Assembly: GCF_003569005.1 (NCBI RefSeq)
Contig: NZ_BCUR01000001.1
Span: forward strand, 1,555,893-1,619,892
DNA length: 64,000 bases
Direction of reading: 5' to 3'
Source: Vibrio superstes
Lineage (GTDB): Bacteria > Pseudomonadota > Gammaproteobacteria > Enterobacterales > Vibrionaceae
Shown: positions 50,455 to 57,979 of the stretch, piece by piece
Layout of the letters: each line of letters opens with the position of its first letter
Position numbering within the stretch: position 1 is the stretch's first letter
Made by a program: the position numbers and the translations under genes
Notes under the pieces: generated by a model
What the model saw: the letters and a program-made list of their open reading frames with translations, nothing else
Databases searched by the model: none
Told to the model about the DNA's origin: nothing

Positions 50455-51540
50455 TTACTTATGGTCTGGATTTACAGCTCCGCCCGCTAAGTACTTCAGT
50501 TCGCGACCTCCAAACAGGTCATATTCAACATCGTGTGAGGCACCGTAATTGCGCACGGTATAGTTAAAGTCTTCGCCATTTGTTTCTAGGTTATTTGGCG
50601 CATCGTCACCACATCCAAAACTGATGGTTACACTGCCATCGGCGTTCTTATCCCACTCATATGAGTTGATTGAGAACCTCTCAGTATCAAGCATATAACC
50701 CGCAGCATCATATAAGGTGATCGAGGTGAAGTATTTGTTATCCGGCTCTTGGAACGTCGTGGTTTGACATACTGAACCTTCAAATTGCTTTGTGTTACGA
50801 TAGATATTTGAAACACCTACCTCAATTGGCATTCCGCCCCAACCTTGCGCATTTGAACGCATTTGACGTCCATTGTTAGCGTCTGCAGCGTCTGAGCTCT
50901 CAACGTAGAAGAAGTCTTCACCAGCGTCTAAAAACTCTTGCTTCAACTTTTTAGTCATCGCCTCACGTTGGGCAACATCGTAGTTAGGTGCAATATAGCC
51001 TTCAGGTGAAAACTCTTGGGTACCAGAATAGTCGACATGGAAGCGAGATTGAGCTGCCAGTGCGTCAGTCAAGTCAGTTTTATCTTCGACACCTGCTCTA
51101 AAGATAATAAATGCGAAATCGGTATCAATCTTAATCGAGTACTCACCTGGGCCCACTTGATACATTGGAGACGCTGATGTCTCGTCTAAGATATGGACCG
51201 AAGTGTAAACGTCTTTTGTACCAGGTTTGTTTTCAAACTCGTCAATAGTGACATGGATATAGCCGTCTTTATCTGCGTGAGCGATAGCAGAAGAGTAGAG
51301 TGAGTCTTGGTTCATGCGAACAACAGGCGCTTTATCACCAGCAGGTACTAGAATAGGCAGGTGCACTATCTCTTTATCTGCTCCACGTTTATCCCAATTA
51401 CCCATATATTTTGCCGCAGCCGCTTGGTTGTAGTTTTGTTCAGTCACTGCAATGGTGTCAGCCGCCACTGCGTGCATTGGAAGAGTCATAGTCGCTAGAA
51501 CCAAAGATGAAACAGCAGTTAGTTTAAATAAGTTCGTCAT
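50455..51540 (-). CDS. Exported DUF1254/DUF1214-type protein
   Basis: 361 residues with a signal peptide (KLTAVSSLVLATMTLPMHAVA). It has the short form of the family, like the gene at 18624: NYNQAAAAKYMGNWDKRGADKE, VVRMNQDSLYSSAIAHADKDGYIHVTI (DUF1254-like) and a C-terminal IYRNTKQFEGSVCQTTTFQ, KYFTSITLYDAAGYMLDTER, GSVTISFGCGDDAPNNLE (DUF1214-like). The N-terminal start is placed at ATG 51540, which AGGA precedes by 6 bases; the frame is open 25 codons further upstream. It is divergent from a LysR gene 101 bp away, the likely regulator. The function of the family is not established. Confidence 0.75.
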   Translation of the reverse strand: MTNLFKLTAVSSLVLATMTLPMHAVAADTIAVTEQNYNQAAAAKYMGNWDKRGADKEIVHLPILVPAGDKAPVVRMNQDSLYSSAIAHADKDGYIHVTIDEFENKPGTKDVYTSVHILDETSASPMYQVGPGEYSIKIDTDFAFIIFRAGVEDKTDLTDALAAQSRFHVDYSGTQEFSPEGYIAPNYDVAQREAMTKKLKQEFLDAGEDFFYVESSDAADANNGRQMRSNAQGWGGMPIEVGVSNIYRNTKQFEGSVCQTTTFQEPDNKYFTSITLYDAAGYMLDTERFSINSYEWDKNADGSVTISFGCGDDAPNNLETNGEDFNYTVRNYGASHDVEYDLFGGRELKYLAGGAVNPDHK

Positions 51541-51626
51541 AGTCATTCCTAATGTGTATTGGGATTTAATCATTTTCTTGTTGGAATAAATAATAAGCAC
51601 TTGCGCATGATTCATCTAACGACTTA

Positions 51627-51646
51627 TAATTATGATTAATTATGAT
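51627..51646. promoter_or_regulatory. Tandem 10-bp repeat TAATTATGAT x2 at the LysR start
   Basis: Two identical 10-bp units lie end to end, and the second contains the LysR start codon. A one-turn spacing fits protein binding on one face, so autorepression is plausible. Confidence 0.4.
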
Positions 51647-52604
51647 CAAATCGAATAATATGAGTATGAATAGATTGTTATCGAGAGTAGATCTAAATTT
51701 GTTGGTAACGCTGGATGTGCTTCTTAAAGAGAAAAACGTCACTAGAGCGGCTGAGGTTTTGTTTGTCTCTCAGTCGGCAGTCAGTCGTTCTTTAGCTCGC
51801 CTGCGGGACACGTTTGATGATCCACTGTTTACACGAGTAGCTTCAGGGCTTGTACCAACCGAGAAAGCCCTAGAGATAGAAAAGCAGTTGTTGGTTCTGT
51901 TGCCACAACTTAGCGAGGTCTTTAGCCAAGAGGCATTTGATCCGAAGAAAGCCGATAATGCGTTTGCTATATCACTTCCTACTTTGCTATCTAGTGCATT
52001 AACGCCTGTGTTGATGAAAGAACTAAGAGGCGTTGCGCCAAGCATGCGAGTGTCGGAATATGCGGCCAAAGCCAATCCGTACTCATCGTTAGATCAAAGC
52101 CAGATTGATTTTGCGGTGCACTTTGCTGATTCTCCTAACCAACGCTATGTATCAAAACAAATCGGCACGCTTAGACCTCAGCTGTTTGTTAGACCCAACC
52201 ATCCACTGTTGGTGAAAGGCGATATCGTTATTGAGGATACCTTTAATTATTCAATGGTAGGTATGGTGGTAGAAGAGGACCAATATCATTCATTTAGCGC
52301 GCCAATTACCCAAGTGTATAAAGACTTAATGATCGACAGGCGTCCAATTCTGCGAAGCTCTCAAACACAGGTTTTGATTGATGTTGTCTCTGACTCGGAT
52401 GCCATCTTGTTTGGAACTAACTGCCTAAAAGCCCTGAGAACCTATGGAAAGGATTTTGTAGACTTGAGATCTGAGCAGATCGAAAACAACAAGAATTACG
52501 CGGTTCCTGTGCATTTAGTACATCATCAGAGAACAAGCAATAGTGTCGCACATCAATGGATGAGCCATTTGCTCGCACAGCAGATATCTAAATTGTTAAT
52601 TTAG
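51642..52604 (+). CDS. LysR-family transcriptional regulator
   Basis: 320 residues. The winged helix is clear: RVDLNLLVTLDVLLKEKNVTRAAEVLFVSQSAVSRSLARLRDTFDDPLFTRVASGLVPT. An effector domain follows, weakly conserved as usual. The inducer is unknown. It is divergent from the DUF1254/DUF1214 gene at 50455 and probably regulates it. It resembles the LysR gene at 17680 in the DLNLL...LFTRV...LxPT pattern, which is also beside a DUF1254/DUF1214 gene. ATGs at 51660 and 51666 are alternative starts; no clear ribosome binding site decides. Confidence 0.9.
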   Translation: MIKSNNMSMNRLLSRVDLNLLVTLDVLLKEKNVTRAAEVLFVSQSAVSRSLARLRDTFDDPLFTRVASGLVPTEKALEIEKQLLVLLPQLSEVFSQEAFDPKKADNAFAISLPTLLSSALTPVLMKELRGVAPSMRVSEYAAKANPYSSLDQSQIDFAVHFADSPNQRYVSKQIGTLRPQLFVRPNHPLLVKGDIVIEDTFNYSMVGMVVEEDQYHSFSAPITQVYKDLMIDRRPILRSSQTQVLIDVVSDSDAILFGTNCLKALRTYGKDFVDLRSEQIENNKNYAVPVHLVHHQRTSNSVAHQWMSHLLAQQISKLLI

Positions 52605-52762
52605 AAAACAGCATAATAAAGATTATTGGCGATCGTGTTGAAGCGGGTGTTTGGTTATTGTCAGAAGAGCCTAGTCCATTATTCAATATTTTTACTCATT
52701 GCATAATTATCCAATAGTCGATAATTTGTTTCATCTTTACTGCGTAACAAGGATATCTGGAA

Positions 52763-53383
52763 TTGGAACTCGCAACCTTATGGGTTTTTATCCCCACCTT
52801 TCTTTTTGTATCAATTACACCGGGTATGTGTATGACATTAGCTCTTGGTCTAGGAATGAGCATTGGCTATAGGCGCACTCTTTGGATGATGCTTGGTGAG
52901 GTGTTTGGTGTTGCTGTTGTTGCCATTAGTGCGGTACTAGGCATTGCTGCGGTTATGATAAAGATGCCAATGCTGTTCATTGGTTTTAAAACCGTGGGGG
53001 CTTTGTACCTTGGCTACCTTGGCGTACAAATGTGGCGATCCAAAGGGAAGATGGCAATTACCGATGAGAACTTAGAGTCATCCAATGCCTCAAACTACGG
53101 TTTAGTGGCACAGGGCTTTATAACCGCGATTGCAAATCCCAAAGGATGGGCGTTCATGATCTCACTATTACCTCCTTTTATCAGTGCTAAACATGCGGTC
53201 GCACCGCAACTCCTCATCCTAGTGAGTATCATTATGCTATCAGAATTTATCTGTATGAGTATCTATGCCTCAGGAGGCAAGGGGCTCAGGGTCATGCTGT
53301 CTAACACGAGCAATGTAAAGATGATGAATCGTATTGCAGGGACATTAATGATTGGTGTGGGGGTGTGGTTGTTCGTGAGTTAA
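52763..53383 (+). CDS. LysE/RhtB-family amino-acid exporter
   Basis: 206 residues with six predicted membrane helices. The family start is VFIPTFLFVSITPGMCMTLALGLGMSIGYRRTLWMMLGEVFG (the TPGP-like segment reads TPGM), with YLGYLGVQMWRS at about 75-86 and GFITAIANPKGWAFMISLLPPF near 120. RhtB/LysE proteins export basic or neutral amino acids, homoserine lactones or similar compounds; the substrate is not readable. The start codon is TTG at 52763, supported by AAGGA 8-9 bases upstream; no ATG fits. A LysR gene lies upstream on the same strand, so co-regulation is possible. Confidence 0.85.
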   Translation: MELATLWVFIPTFLFVSITPGMCMTLALGLGMSIGYRRTLWMMLGEVFGVAVVAISAVLGIAAVMIKMPMLFIGFKTVGALYLGYLGVQMWRSKGKMAITDENLESSNASNYGLVAQGFITAIANPKGWAFMISLLPPFISAKHAVAPQLLILVSIIMLSEFICMSIYASGGKGLRVMLSNTSNVKMMNRIAGTLMIGVGVWLFVS

Positions 53384-53473
53384 GTTTGAGTGATGGATCT
53401 CAATAGCCTAACTGCGTCATAAGCAAATTTGTGCTAATTTACTCGTAAATCAACAAAGAATGTGGAAATAGAG

Positions 53474-53824
53474 ATGTCTTCTTCATCAGATTATACTGGC
53501 AGCAGCGCGGCATACGCTCGCAAAGAAGCGGGTTACCGTGATAAAGCCCTGAAACTTTATCCTTGGGTGTGTGGCAGTTGCGCACGAGAGTTTGTCTATT
53601 CAAACCTGCGTGAACTAACGGTTCACCACAAAGATCATGACCATACTAATAACCCTGAAGATGGGAGTAACTGGGAACTGCTTTGCCTGTACTGCCATGA
53701 TCATGAACATTCTAAATACACAGACCATGAGCGCTATGGCGTTGACCCTGTAGCAAGAGCTGATGAGCACCAATCGGCAACACACAACCCGTTTGCCGAT
53801 CTTGCCAAGATGATGAAAAAATAA
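53474..53824 (+). CDS. yajD: HNH nuclease family protein YajD
   Basis: 116 residues, nearly collinear with E. coli YajD: YARKEAGYRDKALKLYPWVCGSCAREFVYSNLRELTVHHKDHDHTNNPEDGSNWELLCLYCHDHEHSKYT. The HNH motif (HHKDHDH...N...H) and two zinc-binding CxxC pairs (CGSC, CLYC) are intact. HNH proteins cut DNA; the cellular task of YajD is not established. It ends NPFADLAKMMKK like the E. coli protein. The ATG at 53474 is preferred over a GTG 12 bp upstream, as the following protein sequence then matches the expected length. Confidence 0.92.
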   Translation: MSSSSDYTGSSAAYARKEAGYRDKALKLYPWVCGSCAREFVYSNLRELTVHHKDHDHTNNPEDGSNWELLCLYCHDHEHSKYTDHERYGVDPVARADEHQSATHNPFADLAKMMKK

Positions 53825-54011
53825 GCTCTAATATAGCAACATGCCTAAGGTTGCTGTGAGATGCTTATTGTAAATAATGGGGTAATACGTCTATTGCCCC
53901 TTGTACTTGCCCATTCCAACTTCCCACACTTTTAATTGCATAAAGCTTAGATTGCACCCGCCGTATTTTATTCGATGAGTGTCACTATAACGGGTCACTA
54001 AGGGGCTCGAT

Positions 54012-54737
54012 ATGGATTTACATCTCAATAATAAACAAGTACTTGTAACGGGCGGTTCATCAGGAATCGGTGCGGCAATCGTAAAAACCTTTCTCAAAGA
54101 AGGTGCGAATGTTCATTTCTGTGCCAGAGAACAAGGCAAGATAGATGCTTTATTAAATGAGTTGAAAGACTATCAAAACGTCTATGCTAAGCGCCTTGAT
54201 GTTACTAATGAGGCTGAATTTAGATCTTGGGTTTCAGGGATAGGACAGATAGACATTCTTATTGCGAACGTCAGTGCTTTGTCTGGTGATTGGAAGCCCT
54301 CTATTCAGACAGATCTTATTGCTACTGTTAGTAATATTGAAACTGTTGTACCGTTAATGAATCGAGACATACCAGCTGTGACCTTTATTGGTTCGATCAG
54401 CGCGAGCGTGAGTGAACCTCAGGGCAATGCTTATGGGGCAATTAAAGCCGCAGTCACCCATTATATCCAGTCTCTATCCAAGCAATATGCAGGGCAAATT
54501 AGGTTTAACATGGTTGCTCCTACATCTACATTATTTGCTGGTGGTAGTTGGGATAAGTACCGCTTAAGCAATCCTGAGAAGTACCAAGATAAAGTAGAAC
54601 GAATGCCAATGAAACGATTAGCCACACCTGAAGAGGTTGCCAGTACGGTTGTATTTGTGTCGTCTCCCTTAGCTAGCTTTATTTCTGGTGAAGTTATTCA
54701 TGTTGACGGTGGAGAGCGACACTCTATCGATTTGTGA
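54012..54737 (+). CDS. Short-chain dehydrogenase/reductase
   Basis: 241 residues of the classical SDR fold. The cofactor loop is TGGSSGIG near residue 14. The NNAG element is replaced by ANVS near 87. The catalytic Ser lies in GSISA near 131 and Tyr-Lys in YGAIKAA near 144. The C-terminal part has RFNMVAPTSTLF and PMKRLATPEEVASTVVFVSSPLASFISGEVIHVDGG. It oxidises or reduces a hydroxyl or keto group with NAD(P); Arg after the second strand (CARE) slightly favours NADPH. The substrate is not readable. It is a single gene; a weak hairpin with GAGCGT / ACGCTC arms follows at about 54754-54778. Confidence 0.9.
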   Translation: MDLHLNNKQVLVTGGSSGIGAAIVKTFLKEGANVHFCAREQGKIDALLNELKDYQNVYAKRLDVTNEAEFRSWVSGIGQIDILIANVSALSGDWKPSIQTDLIATVSNIETVVPLMNRDIPAVTFIGSISASVSEPQGNAYGAIKAAVTHYIQSLSKQYAGQIRFNMVAPTSTLFAGGSWDKYRLSNPEKYQDKVERMPMKRLATPEEVASTVVFVSSPLASFISGEVIHVDGGERHSIDL

Positions 54738-54793
54738 GGGTGAAAATAGTAAAAGAGCGTCCAATGGGATGAACGCTCATTACGTTTGTACTG

Positions 54794-54955
54794 ATACCAA
54801 TCGTAGTAAATAACTGCTCATCCTAGCTTGTTAAAACACTCGATAACGGCGTTAGAATTTTTGATTGTAGAATAACTACTTATCAAAAAGTTCTGCCTTG
54901 TTATCCAGCGTTTTTCCTACGCTATTTCTGACCACTTACTTACTGTGATTGGTAT
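54794..54955. mobile_element. Short inverted-repeat element, copy 3 (162 bp)
   Basis: Same orientation and nearly identical to the copies at 33243 and 42552. It ends two bases from the stop codon of the minus-strand pyrophosphatase gene, so it forms that gene's 3' untranslated region and may fold into a long hairpin at the end of the transcript. Confidence 0.87.
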
Positions 54956-54957
54956 GA

Positions 54958-55971
54958 CTATTTCTCGATTGCGTTTTGAATTGAAGGGCTGATCTGACGC
55001 TTTCTCGAGGTGACTCCATCAAGGGATAGCATGTTTCCAGCAATCTTAGTATTGAAGGCCGATTCTAAGATTTGCTTTTCTGACTCACTAGTCCAAAGTA
55101 GATTTGCTCTTTTGTTAGCGGTGTCTGTAATAGAGAAGAAGAGCTGGTCAAGTCCTTGTTCTTCTTTGTACTCTTTCATCGCTTTTAGTAACTCGGGCTT
55201 GCGCTCGATAAGTTGGTCTGCGGTTAAAGTCTCGGCAACACCAATACCTACCTTTTGCCCACCAAACTCAAAGTTCTTGTAGTCCATGGTTAAAATGGTT
55301 TCAGCACTGAGATGACTGAGATCTGATTTTGCCACTAACATCTGCTGACCAAAATCTTTGATATCTTCAACGCCAGCTATTTTTGCCAGTTTCTCCGCAT
55401 ATTGATGATCATATTCAGTGGTGGTTGAAGATTCAAATACAACGGTATCCGATAAGATAGCGCCAAGGCCTGCACAAGCGACAGATTTTGGCAGTTCAAC
55501 ATTAAGGCTTTCTGCATTGGCAGCAAGAATGGTGGCTGCGGAGCCCCAAGGGCGGATATCAATGGACACCAATTGTGGCGTATTTACTGGAGATCCACCT
55601 ATCGCATGATGATCAATGATGGCAACGATAGAATCTGATGAGATGCTTGGTGCTAGTTGAGTTCGTTGGTTGAAGTCTACAAGGCCTACCTGGTAGCCAG
55701 AGTAATCTGAAACGACCTTAGGCATTTCAGCATTACAGTAGTTTAGGACAAACGTTGACTCTGGGTTAATTTCTTCGGCAACGGTTGCCGCTCCACCATA
55801 GATATGTGCTGCCAAAATAGCGGATGATACCGTATCGGTGTCGGGGCTAAGGTGGCCAACCCATACAAGATTGTCTGTGTTGTTGTTGGACGGTTGAACT
55901 AAATCGAGCGCTGCAAATGCTGAGCCACTGAATGCCATCAAAATAGCAAAAGCTGTACTTGTCTGCTTCAT
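54958..55971 (-). CDS. Exported family II (Mn-dependent, DHH) inorganic pyrophosphatase
   Basis: 337 residues. The enzyme core is a family II pyrophosphatase: VWVGHLSPDTDTVSSAILAA (metal ligands), IIDHHAIGG (the DHH motif), GAILSDTVVFESSTTTEYD, and the C-terminal substrate motif SRKRQISPSI. Family II enzymes hydrolyse pyrophosphate with Mn or Co and are normally cytoplasmic and about 310 residues long. This one has an extra N-terminal signal peptide, MKQTSTAFAILMAFSGSAFA, so it is predicted to act in the periplasm. This points to phosphate scavenging or breakdown of external pyrophosphate. Its stop codon abuts a repeat element. It is a single gene. Confidence 0.88.
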   Translation of the reverse strand: MKQTSTAFAILMAFSGSAFAALDLVQPSNNNTDNLVWVGHLSPDTDTVSSAILAAHIYGGAATVAEEINPESTFVLNYCNAEMPKVVSDYSGYQVGLVDFNQRTQLAPSISSDSIVAIIDHHAIGGSPVNTPQLVSIDIRPWGSAATILAANAESLNVELPKSVACAGLGAILSDTVVFESSTTTEYDHQYAEKLAKIAGVEDIKDFGQQMLVAKSDLSHLSAETILTMDYKNFEFGGQKVGIGVAETLTADQLIERKPELLKAMKEYKEEQGLDQLFFSITDTANKRANLLWTSESEKQILESAFNTKIAGNMLSLDGVTSRKRQISPSIQNAIEK

Positions 55972-56182
55972 CTTACAAAATTCCTTATTTGAAAACGTGA
56001 AGCAATATATTTTTTTTAGATGACAGTTATATTGAAGTTAGAAAACAAAAGATTACAAGATGTAACTAAATGTAAGCTAGTGAGTGTGTGTCTGTCTTGT
56101 GGGGAGTGTTGAAGCTGGGTGAAAAAAGGTGTTATGTAGGTAAAACTTGTTTATCGGTGTTGTGAGAAGAAACCTGAGAAAT

Positions 56183-56214
56183 AAAAAAGACCTACACATA
56201 AGAGTGTAGGTCTT
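56183..56214 (-). terminator. Rho-independent terminator of add
   Basis: 11-bp stem AAGACCTACAC / GTGTAGGTCTT with a 6-base loop; T6 follows on the minus strand. Confidence 0.9.
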
Positions 56215-56226
56215 AAATAGAATCAA

Positions 56227-57222
56227 TTACTTAATGAACTGACGCAACTGCTGCTTTACGGCTTCCTTGGCAAAGCTTTGCTCAACGCTGTTGAGATAAA
56301 TCGCATGATAATCTAGCTCTGATAGCTCAAACAACTCGCACACCTTTTGCACTTCTTTTGTCATAGTGGTGTTTGAAACCGTTCTATTGTCGGTGTTGAT
56401 AGTGACCGCTAGGCCTTGTTCATAAAAGCGTTTTGCAGGGTGTGATTCGATGTTTTCAACCGCTTTAGTTTGAACGTTACTGCTAGGGCAGGTTTCAAGT
56501 CCAACGTGGTTGTTTTTAACTGCATCATAGCCACCTGCATGGTTGATGATATGAATGCCGTGCCCGACACGCTCAGCTTTAAGCAGCTCCACAGCATCCT
56601 GAACGTTTTGACCATCACCTTGCTCACCAGCATGTATGGTGACATGAAAGCCTCTGCTACGCGCATAGTCTGTTTCTTCAACAAAATCGTGACAGAAACC
56701 CGATAGCTCTGCGCCAGCAAGGTCAAAGGCTACTACGCCATTTTCTAGCAGTTTAGCACCTTCATCAATCACTAGATTGATGTCATCTTTAGGCATAGTG
56801 CGCAAGATACACAGTATGCAGTTGCCGCGAATATCAAATGCTTGTTCAGCACGCTGCATACCTTTAACCACAGATGTAATGATTTGCTCGACACTCAGAC
56901 CTTGATTGGTATGGAGCAAGGGAGCAAAGCGTACTTCTAGATACTTAACGTTTTCTTTAGCCGCATCTTCGAATACTTCGTAAGAGATTCGTTCTAGAGC
57001 GCCTTGGGTTTGCATTACCTGAAGGGGTAGGTCAAAGCGAGTAAGGTACTGCTGAAGGTCGACACAGGTTTCTGGAGCAATCATAAGATCGCGAATCACA
57101 TTAACGTCTTGGCTTGGAATAACAATTTGCTGACTGTTCGCAAGATCAATAATGGTTTCAGGTCGAACACTGCCATCAAGATGGCAATGCAGGTCAATTT
57201 TTGGGAGAGAGAAAAAATCCAT
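56227..57222 (-). CDS. add: Adenosine deaminase
   Basis: Converts adenosine (and deoxyadenosine) to inosine in purine salvage. 331 residues in the usual range. Zn and catalytic motifs: [14 protein letters not shown] (two His) at the start, [14 protein letters not shown] (His) near 195, [10 protein letters not shown] (catalytic His) near 215, and [14 protein letters not shown] (metal Asp) near 275. The TDNR form, in place of TDDP of E. coli Add, occurs in Firmicutes-, Streptomyces- and Vibrio-type enzymes. It is a single gene ending at a clear terminator. Confidence 0.93.
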   Translation of the reverse strand: MDFFSLPKIDLHCHLDGSVRPETIIDLANSQQIVIPSQDVNVIRDLMIAPETCVDLQQYLTRFDLPLQVMQTQGALERISYEVFEDAAKENVKYLEVRFAPLLHTNQGLSVEQIITSVVKGMQRAEQAFDIRGNCILCILRTMPKDDINLVIDEGAKLLENGVVAFDLAGAELSGFCHDFVEETDYARSRGFHVTIHAGEQGDGQNVQDAVELLKAERVGHGIHIINHAGGYDAVKNNHVGLETCPSSNVQTKAVENIESHPAKRFYEQGLAVTINTDNRTVSNTTMTKEVQKVCELFELSELDYHAIYLNSVEQSFAKEAVKQQLRQFIK

Positions 57223-57876
57223 AAGTCGTCACCTTTATCACGAGAGAGGAACAAATAAAGACAATGACTTCATAATCAAAGGATAGGCCTTTGGTAGAGA
57301 CTCCCACACCATATCAGAGGGATTATATGAAGCATATTTGTGGCGTGATTCTAGCAACTGCAGGTAGGTGTTACAAACTGTTGCAGACAAAAGAGGTTCC
57401 TATTTGGCGTTACTTTTGTCTGTTAGGGGTGATTTAGAGTTGTTTAGAAATTACAGCGGTAAATGCGACAAAGGCAAGCTCGAGCAACATGAGTTCTCCT
57501 TTACCTCTATTAAAGCGGCTTGTAACACTTATGAACGCAACTATCGTGATTACAAAAGGGATGACGTATGTAACCAAACGTTGAGAGAGCAATAAATGGT
57601 TTAATGACCAACTAAGTAAAAGGAAGTGAGAGGCAACGATACGTTAACAAAGAGTGAGCAGGCGGTCATGTCATTTTATCGCGCTAATCTATTAACAAGG
57701 CCATTAATTTTTAACTTAAAAATAATTAGTTCTATAACTAAAAATATCCCTTGATTTAACAGAAATAATTCCGTTCAGATTCATATAAACCACCCATCTC
57801 GTTACAATCTGTTGCAAGTCAATGAGATACAAAGATACTAAGAATCAATGACTTAATTGTGTTCTTGTATGACAAA
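57223..57876. other. add/nirB divergent region, no convincing gene
   Basis: The spacer runs from the add start to the regulatory sites of nirB. An open frame of 75 codons from a GTG at 57368 has no good ribosome binding site and no recognisable domain, so I do not call it. The part near 57680-57830 is AT-rich. Confidence 0.5.
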
Positions 57877-57892
57877 TACCCAAAAGGGGGTA
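57877..57892. promoter_or_regulatory. NarL/NarP-type 7-2-7 site upstream of nirB
   Basis: TACCCAA-AA-GGGGGTA is two head-to-head heptamers with a 2-bp spacer, the arrangement preferred by NarP (and by NarL). It lies 88 bp before the nirB start and suggests nitrate/nitrite control. The outer TAC/GTA pairs and the central CC/GG are symmetric. Confidence 0.65.
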
Positions 57893-57905
57893 TATTTTTG
57901 TGAAA

Positions 57906-57919
57906 TTGATCTGGGTCAA
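57906..57919. promoter_or_regulatory. FNR-like box upstream of nirB
   Basis: TTGAT-CTGG-GTCAA, one mismatch from TTGAT-N4-ATCAA, 61 bp before the nirB start. It lies close to the NarP-type site, the arrangement seen in many nitrate/nitrite-regulated promoters. Confidence 0.6.
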
Positions 57920-57979
57920 TTTTGAATTGCAGTTCCCAAATACAATCGCGCAAGTTTTTATATTTTTTAAGGAACCGCT

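Noticed and set aside
50315..50548. 77-codon frame near the DUF1254 gene end
   Set aside because: Half overlaps the clear minus-strand gene, and the rest is Arg/Lys-rich without a signal for translation.
57368..57595. 75-codon frame from GTG between add and nirB
   Set aside because: No ribosome binding site, no recognisable domain and Cys/Arg-rich composition; chance is more likely.
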